DNA from: Candidatus Zhuqueibacterota bacterium
GTDB taxonomy: Bacteria > Zhuqueibacterota > Zhuqueibacteria > Zhuqueibacterales > Zhuqueibacteraceae
Reading direction: 5' to 3'
NCBI GenBank assembly: GCA_022616415.1
Contig: JAKEEU010000411.1
Span: forward strand, 1-58,277
Length of the DNA stretch: 58,277 nt
The notes under the pieces were generated by a model that had not been told where the DNA came from, ran no database searches, and saw only the letters and a list, made by a program, of their open reading frames with translations. The position numbers were made by a program, and so were the translations under genes. Positions 11,601 to 17,653 of the stretch are shown here, piece after piece; within the stretch, counting starts at the first letter, position 1, and every line of letters begins with the position of its first letter.

Positions 11601-12259
11601 GCGGCCTGCCGTTTCCGGAATGGACAATCAACGTGAGCGGCTTGGAGCGCCTCAATCCGTTCAACAAGTTTGCCAGCAGCTTGAGCCTGAGCCACGGCTT
11701 CGGCGGCAAGCGAACGCAAACCTGGCGGGACAATTCCAGCAATATTACCGACGAAGATTTTTCATTGAATTTTCGGCCGCTGATCAAGATCAATTTGAGC
11801 TGGAAAAACGGCATGGTCTCGACCTTTCAATACAACAAAACCAGCGGCGACCGGCCGACCTATATTTTCAGCAGCGAGGAAAATGCGCTGATCGAGCAGG
11901 GCGCCCAGATCACGCGCAACACCGATATTTCTTTAACCACCACTTATTCCAAGCAATCGGGTTTTCGCCTGCCGCTGCCTTTTCTCAAAAACAAGGAGCT
12001 GCGCAACTCCGTTGACCTGTCGATCACATTTTTGCGAAGCGTCAGCGAGACGGCGCAACGCCGCAGCGGCATCGGCGGCGAAGTGGGCGGGCAAAAAACC
12101 ACGCGCTGGTCGTTTAGCCCGCGCATGACCTATTCGTTCAGCAATCGCGTGCGCGGCGGCGCGCATTTCGAGATCGGCCAGACCAACAGCTTATTGAGCG
12201 GCAAAACCAATATCAGGGAGCTCGGCATCGACGTCAACATCTCGATCCGCGGCGAGTAA
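5624..12259 (+). CDS. sprA: SprA/Sov, outer-membrane translocon of the type IX secretion system
   Basis: 2211 residues, close to the 2300-2500 typical of SprA. In Bacteroidota SprA is a giant 36-strand beta-barrel through which T9SS cargo leaves the periplasm. A hydrophobic segment followed by AQASALRAQEW (about residues 38-55) looks like the signal peptide, so the true start may lie after the annotated ATG; no good ribosome site was found. Diagnostic SprA N-terminal blocks are present: VEIDSTGNF (about 122), EQIFGGNTVGLNVQGD (about 193), TGRIGEKVTVNVDQD, FDFENNIRLNYTGFDDDI and IEAGNVALSLPGTRFVTYGG. Asp-rich calcium-loop-like segments occur near residues 1060-1150. A highly charged Pro/Glu/Lys-rich insertion (about 1805-1870) interrupts the C-terminal barrel. 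No other T9SS core gene is nearby. Confidence 0.93.
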   Translation: MVVKNLTRGTDAWLNFKVNEHSINFRGLKAAPQLFCFSVFFCFCAQASALRAQEWNEEENSRPVIGMRLPQASPGWAHELDPRVFPFEQTPNRGLSLRGEVFPSMDWRPFSLKRRVEIDSTGNFFAVSEELNGLPLRPAYVVPVKNIVSQRLAYEQALAWHKAAAENIYRADGDERRGTGGVSIDIPVPIKSRAFEQIFGGNTVGLNVQGDISIKGGFRNENRSEVKTAYTRGSDFSFKMQQTQRFTVTGRIGEKVTVNVDQDSERAFDFENNIRLNYTGFDDDIVQKIEAGNVALSLPGTRFVTYGGNSAGLFGIKSEMQLGNLAITAIASQEKGENKRLSLSGGATEGSLRIQDYEYRRFTYFFLDTLYRAQYRYYARKWVHTYDVPQVFNGQRGTGIYDIEVYRSRGGDDRDPNAIPGAAYRDPNPARPDSTEFDSGYFIRLLPGTDYYVENTLGYIQMTNPLGPEEVLAVAYQDSGNFYGRPPRIVGDIDYQPSGDPQNPKSIRLKLIKPRGQAVPPSNPNDRNHTWNLEWKNVYYLGSRNIPAEDFQLKIFYKPPAGEPQQTFTDNGTARSFLTVFGLDERDNSGALRPDDQIDNDPLIVDRARGELIFPDLEPFEPDGTIVGGTPQPSRLPKELYVSTMYRSSVQTDIYRDSKFYIEVKSKNRSTSYSLGFNVIEGSEEVLLDGRKLTRDVDYNIDYFSGNLVILNEEATKPGHNLEISYQGNQLFQLEKKTIIGTRAEYRINPNSFIGGTLMYLNATTLDQRVRLGSVDKGPMRNLIWDFNTALRFQPNFLTSALNALPFISTQEPSDLRFEGEIAQIIPNPNTIDSKLSKENRIPGDKDGIAYIDDFEATKRTTALGVNRRGWVESSIPISILKDQSNPIAPDSLGFREERRALARRGKLLWYNPFRGVATLDIYEGRTPDQIDAGNATTQVLTMVFDPTKTVENTGLESSKSWGGIMRALSPGFFDQNESKFIEIWFEGTTGRLHIDLGRISEDTIPNGKLNTEDTKGGVRNYVLDDGEDVGLDGVKGDDRAANFALDGSGRDFWDLNGNGQRDWGEPPSDDDWFYRFENEDDKYATAEGTVNGTENSKNDGNETGGSIRPDSEDINGNGDVDRDNDYFSYSFPLDPDSAAAKKYLQGGDLRDWKLYRIPLADFDTTFGNPTLSRIEYVRLWVDGFKDAKKDSITIAEINLAGNEWKEVGIGKADGRADTTSYKKNNRLEVTVINTDENTDYRPPEGVAGEFDQIRRIRVKEQSQVVRVTGLRGGEIAVAQKNFFQPLNLLNYNRVKMFVYGNGVSLTDSVQFFIRFGADTSNYYEFRERVFFGWDPQNIMDISLIAMASLKLDSLKLSRVPGTGITNYLGLSLQGDPELRQAIGLKPNQEMRLRGNPSLTNVRTLIVGIKNFATLETQTFTGEIWMDELRVTNVKKDKGIAMRARFDLKLADFINLGGEINQRDADFHNVADRFGRGENERSYSLNGNMALDKILPQGLGLTLPVSMTYGHSLRTPKYVPGTDIQAINNDRIRKTFVDDTIRAVSNQMSVNLSVRRRARAQNFFIKNTIDNLSASLSYTQSRTTSSTIALSKRIGWSGDASYNLTFGSKNFIQPFKWIGDAPLLNKLTNTKLYYTPQSFSAQLQASNIKDSSQTQILDPRTYRISKGVLSRVSTYTATHGYRTSMKVVENISVDFSRSFTSDLLNRLRVYNQRRNRDTLNAASNLDRPQTGLMSLLTGDNEVVSMNQSFGVRYTPNLFNWFNPNVNYSANYNFTNNIQQGNIGRRAGTNTSLTANGTLRFSELFKIFKRKEPTPGREAPGRTRQAPRIPPGEQQRPERPREEGEEDRDPEQTPQDKKDEKEKQEKEDKSSRGISPLEILRFFGKFKDLSINYTRSESFAHSALDSGKTPNLEYQLGFVPRPGVGTVSGITTTPRVYQRGDNFSLSSGLDLGRNFNITLRFEHDQRRNESTTRTGSVSDSWMRFGKASGQADQGGLPFPEWTINVSGLERLNPFNKFASSLSLSHGFGGKRTQTWRDNSSNITDEDFSLNFRPLIKINLSWKNGMVSTFQYNKTSGDRPTYIFSSEENALIEQGAQITRNTDISLTTTYSKQSGFRLPLPFLKNKELRNSVDLSITFLRSVSETAQRRSGIGGEVGGQKTTRWSFSPRMTYSFSNRVRGGAHFEIGQTNSLLSGKTNIRELGIDVNISIRGE

Positions 12260-12267
12260 AAACAAAC

Positions 12268-12543
12268 GGAGCAATGGAGTGATGGAGTATTGGAGTTTTG
12301 GATTATTGGATTGCCGGAGTGTTGGCGTGTTGGGGCGTTGGAACTTGCGAAATTTTATACCGGGCAGCGATAAGCCACGACCAACACAAATTTTAGCCGA
12401 CAATTATTGCCAACGGTTGGAAACAACCCGAGGGATGATAACATTTTTTATTCGTTGCGTTGTTTCCATCCGTTGGGGAAATTTCTTCTCAACTCGCCGA
12501 CGTGTCATATCATCACTCCATTACTCCATTACTCCATTACTCC
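12268..12543. repeat. Nested palindromic element built on 8-bp repeats
   Basis: The outer arms are 8-bp tandem repeats: GGAGCAAT, GGAGTGAT, GGAGTATT and so on from 12268, and CATCACTCC plus ATTACTCC units at 12511-12543. They are inverted relative to each other (16 of 17 match at 12268-12284 against 12511-12527). An inner inverted repeat of 18 bp (12410-12427 and 12459-12476, one mismatch) contains the word CCAACGG. The right half is translated as part of the following gene. Confidence 0.85.
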
Positions 12544-13424
12544 TGCTTTTCTCCGCTTGTGACAAAGCTCCCAAACCTTTAACGCTTCCGCCGTTCGACG
12601 GCCAAGCCGCTTACGAATTGCTCGTCAAACAATGCGATTTCGGGCCGCGCGTTCCCGATACGCCGGCGCACGATTCGTGCCGCGTCTTCCTCGTTGCCGA
12701 ACTGCAGAAATATGCCGACCGCGTCACCGAGCAAAAATTCGAAGAGCACCTCGCGACGTTGAGCAAAACGGTCAAGCTAACCAATATTATTGCAAGCTTC
12801 GACATGGCGGCGACACAGCGCATTTTGCTCTGTGCGCACTGGGATTCCCGGCCACGGGCCGATCAGGATCCGGACACCAGCAAGCACAATGACCCGGTGC
12901 CCGGCGCCAATGACGGCGCTTCCGGCGTGGCCGTGCTGCTCGAGGTGGCTAAAACGCTCAAACGCACGCCGCCGCCCGTCGGCGTCGATATTATTTTCTT
13001 CGACGGTGAGGACGCCGGCATTAGCGGCCAGTCCGAGACTTATCTGGCCGGCTCGCGCTATTTTGCCCAAACCAAAGACGTGCGCTTCAATCCGATGATG
13101 GGCATTTTGCTGGACATGGTCGGCGACGCCGATTTGCAAATTTATAAGGAAGAAAACTCGGTGAATTATGCCAGTGGCGTTGTCGATCGCGTATGGAGCC
13201 TGGCCGGCCGGATCGGCGTCGCCGAATTTATGCCAACGGTCAAGCACGCGGTCACGGACGATCATCTGCCGCTGCTCAACACCGGCGTTCCCGTGATCGA
13301 CATTATTGATTTTGATTACGATCACTGGCACACGACTTCCGACACGCCTGATAAGTGCAGCGCGCAGAGTCTCGAAAAAGTCGGGCGCGTGGTTTTGGCC
13401 GCGGTTTATAATCCGCAGCTATGA
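12435..13424 (+). CDS. Secreted M28-family peptidase / glutaminyl-cyclase-like lipoprotein
   Basis: 329 residues from ATG 12435, which has GAGGG a few bases upstream; the frame is open further upstream only because the palindromic repeat is. The lipobox LLLLFSAC (cysteine near residue 42) predicts lipidation. The M28 zinc site is readable: H135 in CAHWDSRP, D160 in GANDGASG, E192 in FFDGEDAG, and a late DYDHWHTTSDTPDKC block. The CAHWDSRP and YDHWHT.SDT motifs are those of glutaminyl-peptide cyclotransferase-like members, so N-terminal pyroglutamate formation is as likely as peptide cleavage. The signal peptide is encoded by the right arms of the repeat at 12268-12543. The stop lies 8 nt before the duplicated prmA start. 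Confidence 0.88.
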   Translation: MITFFIRCVVSIRWGNFFSTRRRVISSLHYSITPLLLLFSACDKAPKPLTLPPFDGQAAYELLVKQCDFGPRVPDTPAHDSCRVFLVAELQKYADRVTEQKFEEHLATLSKTVKLTNIIASFDMAATQRILLCAHWDSRPRADQDPDTSKHNDPVPGANDGASGVAVLLEVAKTLKRTPPPVGVDIIFFDGEDAGISGQSETYLAGSRYFAQTKDVRFNPMMGILLDMVGDADLQIYKEENSVNYASGVVDRVWSLAGRIGVAEFMPTVKHAVTDDHLPLLNTGVPVIDIIDFDYDHWHTTSDTPDKCSAQSLEKVGRVVLAAVYNPQL

Positions 13425-13431
13425 ATGAAGA

Positions 13432-13587
13432 ATGACTCACAAACCTGGCAAGTCCCATCGCTTCACTCCGGCTTTCCTCGACGAGATGTTGGCCGCGCTT
13501 CTTTTTGATCTCGGCGCCGTTGGCACCCAGCAGATGGAAGACCGCTTGCTCGTCTATTTCATCAAAATAAGCGCTCAAATTTCTTGA
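13432..13587 (+). pseudogene. Truncated duplicate of the 5' end of prmA
   Basis: Encodes 51 codons, MTHKPGKSHRF... then LDEMLAALLFDLGAVGTQQM, ED.LLVYF, and stops. That core is identical to residues 19-38 of PrmA starting at 14069, and the DNA is strongly similar over about 120 bp with small indels near the start. It keeps the likely ancestral position, 8 nt after the M28 stop. The intact prmA now lies 480 bp downstream, beyond a toxin-antitoxin module, so the module is flanked by direct copies of the prmA 5' end. Confidence 0.85.
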
Positions 13588-13626
13588 TAATTTAAAAGCA
13601 ATTTATTATATTGAGTTGTAATCAAC
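13584..13626 (+). promoter_or_regulatory. Promoter and possible operator of the first toxin-antitoxin module
   Basis: TTGATA (13584-13589), 17-nt spacer and TATATT (13607-13612) form a good sigma-70-like promoter. Directly downstream, GTTG-TAAT-CAAC (13615-13626) is a perfect short palindrome where an autoregulating antitoxin could bind. The operator role is inferred. Confidence 0.6.
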
Positions 13627-13660
13627 CCGTTTTGATGATAAACCTAACCGCGAAGCTAAA

Positions 13661-13876
13661 ATGAGCACTTTACAGATTGAACAAAAGATCAGACAATTGC
13701 CCGGCTATTTACTTCCCGAAATCATGGATTACGTCGATTTCTTGCTGAACAAGCATGTTCAGCCGAAGCAGCAAAAAAAAGCTTTCACTTTCGATTGGGA
13801 AGGCGGCTTATCCAATCTATCCGAAAAATTCAGCTCGGTTGAATTGCAACACAAGGCAATGGACTGGCGCTTATGA
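13661..13876 (+). CDS. Antitoxin-like protein (DUF2281/VapB type)
   Basis: 71 residues beginning MSTLQIEQKIRQLP, followed by LLPEIMDYVDFLL, the pattern of DUF2281 antitoxins that accompany PIN-domain toxins. A disordered Lys/Gln linker and a hydrophobic C-terminal tail, usual for the toxin-binding part, follow. The stop overlaps the toxin start by 4 nt (ATGA), indicating translational coupling. The ribosome site is weak. As the toxin is broken, the antitoxin is probably a relic under little selection, yet its frame is intact. Confidence 0.7.
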   Translation: MSTLQIEQKIRQLPGYLLPEIMDYVDFLLNKHVQPKQQKKAFTFDWEGGLSNLSEKFSSVELQHKAMDWRL

Positions 13877-14072
13877 TTCTGGCCGATACGAATATTTTTC
13901 TGGAAATTCTGCTCAAGCAGAAGAAGAGCGATATCTGCAAAGCCTTTCTCGACAATAATTCTTCTTCTCTTTTCATTTCCGATTTCTCTCTGCCAAGAAT
14001 TTCAATCTAAAAATCGCGACAATGGATCAGGACTTCAAGCGGGTTGATGACATCGACATCATTTTTCTATGA
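13873..14072 (+). pseudogene. PIN-domain (VapC-type) toxin with the middle deleted
   Basis: The N-terminus MILADTNIFLEILL is the first PIN strand with its catalytic Asp, and runs to SSSLFISDFSL. The next visible piece, in another frame, is AKNFNLKIATMDQDFKRVDD followed by IDIIFL and a stop, the conserved C-terminal PIN block with its acidic residues. Roughly 60 residues between them are gone. Family role: ribonuclease toxin neutralised by the upstream antitoxin. The stop TGA overlaps the ATG of prmA (ATGA), so the 3' end has become the translation-initiation region of prmA. Confidence 0.85.
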
Positions 14073-14968
14073 AGCCTCCTCCGCAAGCCTGGCAAGTCCT
14101 CTCGTTTCACCCCGGTCTCGGCCTCGACGAGATGTTGGCCGCGCTGCTTTTCGATCTCGGCGCCGTTGGCACCCAGCAGATGGAAGATCACTTGCTCGTC
14201 TATTTTCCGGAGCCTTGCGAGAGCACAAAAATCGCGAATGACTTGCAAACGTTTCTGGCGCAACTGCGCGCCGGCGGGATGAATCTGCCGGAGATTGCGG
14301 CCACGCACCGGCAGATCGAAGCGCAGGATTGGCACTCGGCTTGGAGACGCTATTTCAAGCCGATTTTTATTTCAGAGCGGGTTTTGATCAGACCAAGCTG
14401 GGAAGCCGCTGTCGCGCTCGCGCCGGGCCAAATTGAAATCATCATCGACCCCAAGCAAGCGTTCGGCACCGGCCATCACGCCACGACGCGTGGCATAGTG
14501 CAGCTTCTCGAAAAATATCTGCGGCCCGGTATGCGCGTCATCGACGTCGGCACCGGCACCGGCATACTGGCGATCGCCGCGGCCAAGCTGCAACCGGGCG
14601 TGCAAGTCGTGGCGCTGGATACCGACTCCGTTGCCGTGGAAGCCGCATACGAAAATATTAATTTGAATCGCGCGCAAGAATGTGTTAAATTATACACCGG
14701 CCCGCTCGCCGCTCTGCGAGTACAGACCGTGGATTTGATTTTAGCCAATTTGCAGCATCAAACACTGTTGCCTTTGCTCGCCGATTTTTCGTCAAGGCTG
14801 TCGCGCGGCGGTGTCTTGTTGCTCTCGGGATTGCTCGTACAAGAAAGTGAGTCCATTTGCTTGGCTTTGGAAAGTTCTGACTTGCAATGTATCGAAACCC
14901 GCACAGAGGAGGAATGGCTGACGTTGGCCGCAGCCGTAGCGCAGACCGCCGGTTTGCCGTCACCATAA
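14069..14968 (+). CDS. prmA: Ribosomal protein L11 methyltransferase
   Basis: 299 residues, the normal PrmA length. It trimethylates ribosomal protein L11 using S-adenosylmethionine in the cytoplasm. The N-terminal substrate domain is followed by the family signature AFGTGHHATT (131-140), the SAM-binding loop VIDVGTGTGILAIA (157-170), the acidic ALDTDSVAV strand and DLILANLQHQT, the PrmA form of motif IV (often NIL). The start overlaps the stop of the PIN-toxin remnant and has no Shine-Dalgarno. Its 5' end is duplicated at 13432. Originally it probably followed the M28 peptidase directly. Confidence 0.95.
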   Translation: MKPPPQAWQVLSFHPGLGLDEMLAALLFDLGAVGTQQMEDHLLVYFPEPCESTKIANDLQTFLAQLRAGGMNLPEIAATHRQIEAQDWHSAWRRYFKPIFISERVLIRPSWEAAVALAPGQIEIIIDPKQAFGTGHHATTRGIVQLLEKYLRPGMRVIDVGTGTGILAIAAAKLQPGVQVVALDTDSVAVEAAYENINLNRAQECVKLYTGPLAALRVQTVDLILANLQHQTLLPLLADFSSRLSRGGVLLLSGLLVQESESICLALESSDLQCIETRTEEEWLTLAAAVAQTAGLPSP

Positions 14969-14970
14969 TC

Positions 14971-15726
14971 GTGCATTCACGGTTACATGACAAAAACAGG
15001 AAATCGAAGAGCAAGCGTGGTGAACGCCCCAGCTCATATTCGATTTTTTTCTTTTTATCCGTGTTTGCGGTTTTAGGATTAGCCCCTTTCTCCGGCTTGG
15101 CGCAAGAAACAAGCCTCGTGATCGATTCTATGCGCGTGCAAGAGAATTATCTCCTGGTGGATTTTCACGCCGACAGCTTGTTGACGCGCCAGCTTCTCAA
15201 CGGCATGCAGCGCGGGCTGACGTCGTCCGCGCAGTTTCGCGTGCAGCTCTGGCGCAAGCGCGGCTTTTTGTTCGGCAGCGCGCTTCTCGCCGAACGACAG
15301 TACGAAATCAAATCCGCATACGATGCCTGGGAACAGAAATACGTCATCATCACCGCGGCGGAGCGCCGGCTAACGAGCGCATTGGATTTGGTGCGGCGTT
15401 GGTGGGAACAGCATCACGGTGTCGCGCTTACGGAGCTAAAAGACCTTCACCCCTCACGCCGGCATTTTGTGACCATTGATCTGCAGGTCGAGCCGGTATC
15501 CAAAGAAAGCCTCAACAAAATTCGCGGCTGGCTGGCCGGAGAAGTGAAAGGCGCCGGCAAAACCGATTCGACCAACGCGGCCAATCATGAAGAGAAAGGC
15601 CGGGACATTCCGGATCGCTTGTTGAACTTTCTCGTCAATGTCACCGGCTTCGGCAAGCGCGTGATCTCGGTGAAATCTCCCAATTTTCGAATTACCGAGC
15701 AGGGGGAGATTGTGTGGGAGAAGTAG
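14971..15726 (+). CDS. Secreted DUF4390-like protein
   Basis: 251 residues from GTG 14971, 2 nt after the prmA stop; an ATG further upstream in the same frame lies inside prmA, so the GTG is preferred, probably by translational coupling. A basic N-terminus (KSKSKRGERP) leads into a hydrophobic segment (FFFLSVFAVLGLAPF) and LAQE, a signal peptide with likely cleavage after Ala. The mature part alternates beta strands (DSMRVQENYLLVDFHAD) with amphipathic segments and the conserved RRWWEQHHG region, matching DUF4390 in length and pattern. The function of that family is unknown. Confidence 0.65.
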   Translation: MHSRLHDKNRKSKSKRGERPSSYSIFFFLSVFAVLGLAPFSGLAQETSLVIDSMRVQENYLLVDFHADSLLTRQLLNGMQRGLTSSAQFRVQLWRKRGFLFGSALLAERQYEIKSAYDAWEQKYVIITAAERRLTSALDLVRRWWEQHHGVALTELKDLHPSRRHFVTIDLQVEPVSKESLNKIRGWLAGEVKGAGKTDSTNAANHEEKGRDIPDRLLNFLVNVTGFGKRVISVKSPNFRITEQGEIVWEK

Positions 15727-15760
15727 ATGCGGTCGTAGCCCAGTCGGTTCGTCCGGAAAG

Positions 15761-15779
15761 CCCAGACCAGTGGTCTGGG
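15761..15779. repeat. Hairpin CCCAGACCA-g-TGGTCTGGG
   Basis: Perfect 9-bp palindrome at 15761-15779, 35 nt after the DUF4390 stop. A GTAG lies upstream at 15735. It is followed by GGTTGCAATAA, a word also present at 1395-1405. No T-run follows; it may be a terminator or another mobile hairpin. It seems to replace the 5' end of the next gene. Confidence 0.55.
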
Positions 15780-15822
15780 TTGCAATAAAATTGTTGACTT
15801 TTCAGATGGTGAGGAAGGCATT

Positions 15823-16059
15823 GTGGACTGGAGCGAAAAGCTGGCAAAAGCAAGGCGCGGCGGAATTTTTGAACCTTTGAAAGACCCTGATTATTTCTCA
15901 CGAGTCGAGCTGTGGGAGGGCACTATCCGTTGGCCTAATGGAGCAGACGTTTGTCCAGACGTGTTGTACGAGCGGGTAAGCGGAAAATCACTCCAACCTT
16001 TCGAGTCTTTCGGTTCACAACAAATGCCTGTTGATGAACTCGTAGAAGAAATCTCTTAA
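15823..16059 (+). CDS. DUF2442-like protein, probably 5'-truncated
   Basis: 78 residues from GTG 15823. The block GGIFEPLKDPDYFSRVEL, then WEGTIRWPNGADVCPDVLYE, is the DUF2442 signature. Homologues begin about 10-25 residues earlier with a strand such as IVDFSDGEEGIVDWSEKL. That strand is encoded here (in frame from about 15790) but has no start codon, because the frame runs into the palindrome at 15761-15779. The gene therefore looks beheaded; initiation at GTG would give a protein without its first strand. DUF2442 genes often sit next to DUF4160 genes in toxin-antitoxin-like pairs, and none is found here. Confidence 0.55.
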   Translation: MDWSEKLAKARRGGIFEPLKDPDYFSRVELWEGTIRWPNGADVCPDVLYERVSGKSLQPFESFGSQQMPVDELVEEIS

Positions 16060-16076
16060 TGGTCGCTCTAAAACTG

Positions 16077-16105
16077 TTGACTTTTGCGCTTTCTGTGATT
16101 ATAAT
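16077..16105 (+). promoter_or_regulatory. Near-consensus sigma-70 promoter of the second toxin-antitoxin module
   Basis: TTGACT (16077-16082), spacer of exactly 17 nt, TATAAT (16100-16105). The antitoxin start is 40 nt downstream, preceded by AGGAG. It is the strongest promoter match noticed in the window and would also drive ccmC-ccmD. Confidence 0.8.
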
Positions 16106-16144
16106 TTAATAGTTGAACATTATAGGCATTCAGGAGAATATACC

Positions 16145-16498
16145 ATGTCACATTTTTTTCCAGCAGTTTACTCGGAAGGTGTTTTTAAACCTTTAAGAAC
16201 ACCCGATCTTCCCTCAGAACCACTGACATACTTCCTTGTTGCTCTGCCCAGTGATGAGGTGATGGAAGAATTGCAATCCCGCATTGCCAAGCCATCCCTT
16301 TCTCCCGAACAGCGAATAGCGAATCTCGTTGCCGAGCTGCGAGCCGATCTGGCAAAAGCGCCTAACTTGGATTTCAACTTTGATGAAGAGCATCAAAAAA
16401 TGTTTTTGGAGAATGCCAGAGGCCTTGCCCCTTTCATTCCTGGCATGATTCCCGAAGAGACAGCTACAGCGGGGAGTAACGGCAATGAAAACGGTTAA
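16145..16498 (+). CDS. Antitoxin-like protein of a MazF/PemK-type module
   Basis: 117 residues with a clear AGGAG ribosome site. The N-terminus HFFPAVYSEGVFKPLRTPDL resembles AF2212/UPF0165-type antitoxins (Y-x-x-G-V-x-x-P-L). The centre is helical and charged, and the tail is disordered, as expected for a toxin-binding segment. It overlaps the toxin gene by 14 nt. The assignment rests on the N-terminal motif and the partner, so the exact antitoxin family is uncertain. Confidence 0.65.
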   Translation: MSHFFPAVYSEGVFKPLRTPDLPSEPLTYFLVALPSDEVMEELQSRIAKPSLSPEQRIANLVAELRADLAKAPNLDFNFDEEHQKMFLENARGLAPFIPGMIPEETATAGSNGNENG

Positions 16499-16868
16499 TT
16501 TTAAGCGGGGCGATGTTTATCTTATAAATTTTCCTTTGCCGGATGTAATTGGGCAGACCATCCACAAGTTTATGGTTAACCTGCAAGAAGGAAAAATTAT
16601 TGACCATAGCCGGACTATGGTGGGGGTGATTATCACAACTTTAAAAGACTCTACGCCTCCAACGCTATATCCCACCGACGTGCTCCTTACGCCTCAAGAA
16701 TCAAAAACGCAGTATGGCGCTAAAGTTATCTGCAATCAGATCCATACCATCGACAAATCACAAATCATAGATTTTAAGTACAACTTATCTTTAGCGACAA
16801 TGCAAGAAATAAACAAAAAGCCGCTCCTTGGCATTGGCATCATTAAGATTGAGGATTTTCAAACGTAA
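16485..16868 (+). CDS. MazF/PemK-like endoribonuclease toxin
   Basis: 127 residues. The opening FKRGDVYLINFPLPDVIG is the first strand and substrate loop of MazF/PemK toxins (R-G-D-V-x-x-x-x-F-P), and GAKVICNQIHTIDKSQI is the conserved C-terminal strand with the Q-x-x-x-I-D-K signature. These toxins cut mRNA at short sequence motifs. An insertion of about ten residues (FMVNLQEGKIID) enlarges the first loop. The stop TAA shares one base with the ATG of ccmC (TAATG), so ccmC translation may depend on this gene. Confidence 0.85.
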   Translation: MKTVNFKRGDVYLINFPLPDVIGQTIHKFMVNLQEGKIIDHSRTMVGVIITTLKDSTPPTLYPTDVLLTPQESKTQYGAKVICNQIHTIDKSQIIDFKYNLSLATMQEINKKPLLGIGIIKIEDFQT

Positions 16869-17578
16869 TGGACATTGAAATGCCCCACGACCGCAACCTC
16901 GAGCGCTGGACCACCCGTTTTGTTTATGTCACGACCATCTTGATGATCGTGAATCTCTACAACATCTTCATCTTCGTTCCCACCGAAGCGAGCATGGGAA
17001 TTATTCAGCGCATTTTTTATTTTCACGTGCCCTCTGCCTTCATCGCCTTTTTGGCGTTCGGCGTAACGTTTGTTTACAGCATTCTTTTTCTCGCCAAAAG
17101 AAAGATGTGGCACGATCGTGTCGCCTATTGTTCTGCCGAAATCGGCATTATTTTCACCACCATCGTGCTCACCACCGGGCCGATTTGGGCGCGGCCGGTG
17201 TGGAACACGTGGTGGACGTGGGACGCGCGATTGACGTCCACGCTGGTTTTGTGGTTCATTTACATAGGCTACATGATGCTGCGTTCCTATACCGGCGAGG
17301 AGCAGCGCGGCGCTCGTTTCGCCGCGGTCTTCGCCATCATCGGCTTCGTCGATGTGCCGATCGTTTATATGGCCAATCGCTTGTGGCGCACGCTGCACCC
17401 GCAACCGGTGATGTTCGGCGGCTCGGATTCCGGCCTGAACCCGACCATGCGTTACGTGCTGTTTTTCAGCATGCTGACTTTTCTCGGCCTTTATTTGTTT
17501 TTATTGTTCTATCGCCTGCGTGTCGAGCGCGTACGCCTCGAATTGAATGAAATAAAAAGAGAAATGGCGTATTCGTAA
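16868..17578 (+). CDS. ccmC: CcmC-type haem handling protein of cytochrome c maturation
   Basis: 236 residues with six hydrophobic helices. The tryptophan-rich WWD motif (PVWNTWWTWDARLTS, 110-124) and flanking histidines H53 (FHVPSA) and H177 (LHPQP) are the haem-binding features of CcmC, which loads haem onto the chaperone CcmE at the outer face of the inner membrane. A CcmD-like gene follows, but ccmA, ccmB and ccmE are absent from the window; upstream is a toxin-antitoxin module that appears to have replaced the original upstream neighbour. The start overlaps the toxin stop; an internal ATG at codon 5 is an alternative. Confidence 0.93.
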   Translation: MDIEMPHDRNLERWTTRFVYVTTILMIVNLYNIFIFVPTEASMGIIQRIFYFHVPSAFIAFLAFGVTFVYSILFLAKRKMWHDRVAYCSAEIGIIFTTIVLTTGPIWARPVWNTWWTWDARLTSTLVLWFIYIGYMMLRSYTGEEQRGARFAAVFAIIGFVDVPIVYMANRLWRTLHPQPVMFGGSDSGLNPTMRYVLFFSMLTFLGLYLFLLFYRLRVERVRLELNEIKREMAYS

Positions 17579-17610
17579 AGACGTAAGGCGTGAAACGTAA
17601 TGCGTAAATT
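17576..17610. repeat. Heptamer repeat between ccmC and ccmD
   Basis: Five imperfect 7-bp units of the form CGTAAGG, CGTGAAA, CGTAATG, CGTAAAT begin at the ccmC stop codon. Part of the short-period intergenic repeat class of this window; no inverted arm is seen here. Confidence 0.7.
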
Positions 17611-17653
17611 ATAACCGAAACGTATGGAAAGCTTTTCACTGAAGGAATCATCC

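Noticed and set aside
12279..12434. Extended N-terminus of the M28 peptidase starting in the octamer repeat
   Set aside because: The extension would place 50 residues of repeat translation before the signal peptide; ATG 12435 with GAGGG is the last start that still includes the export signal.
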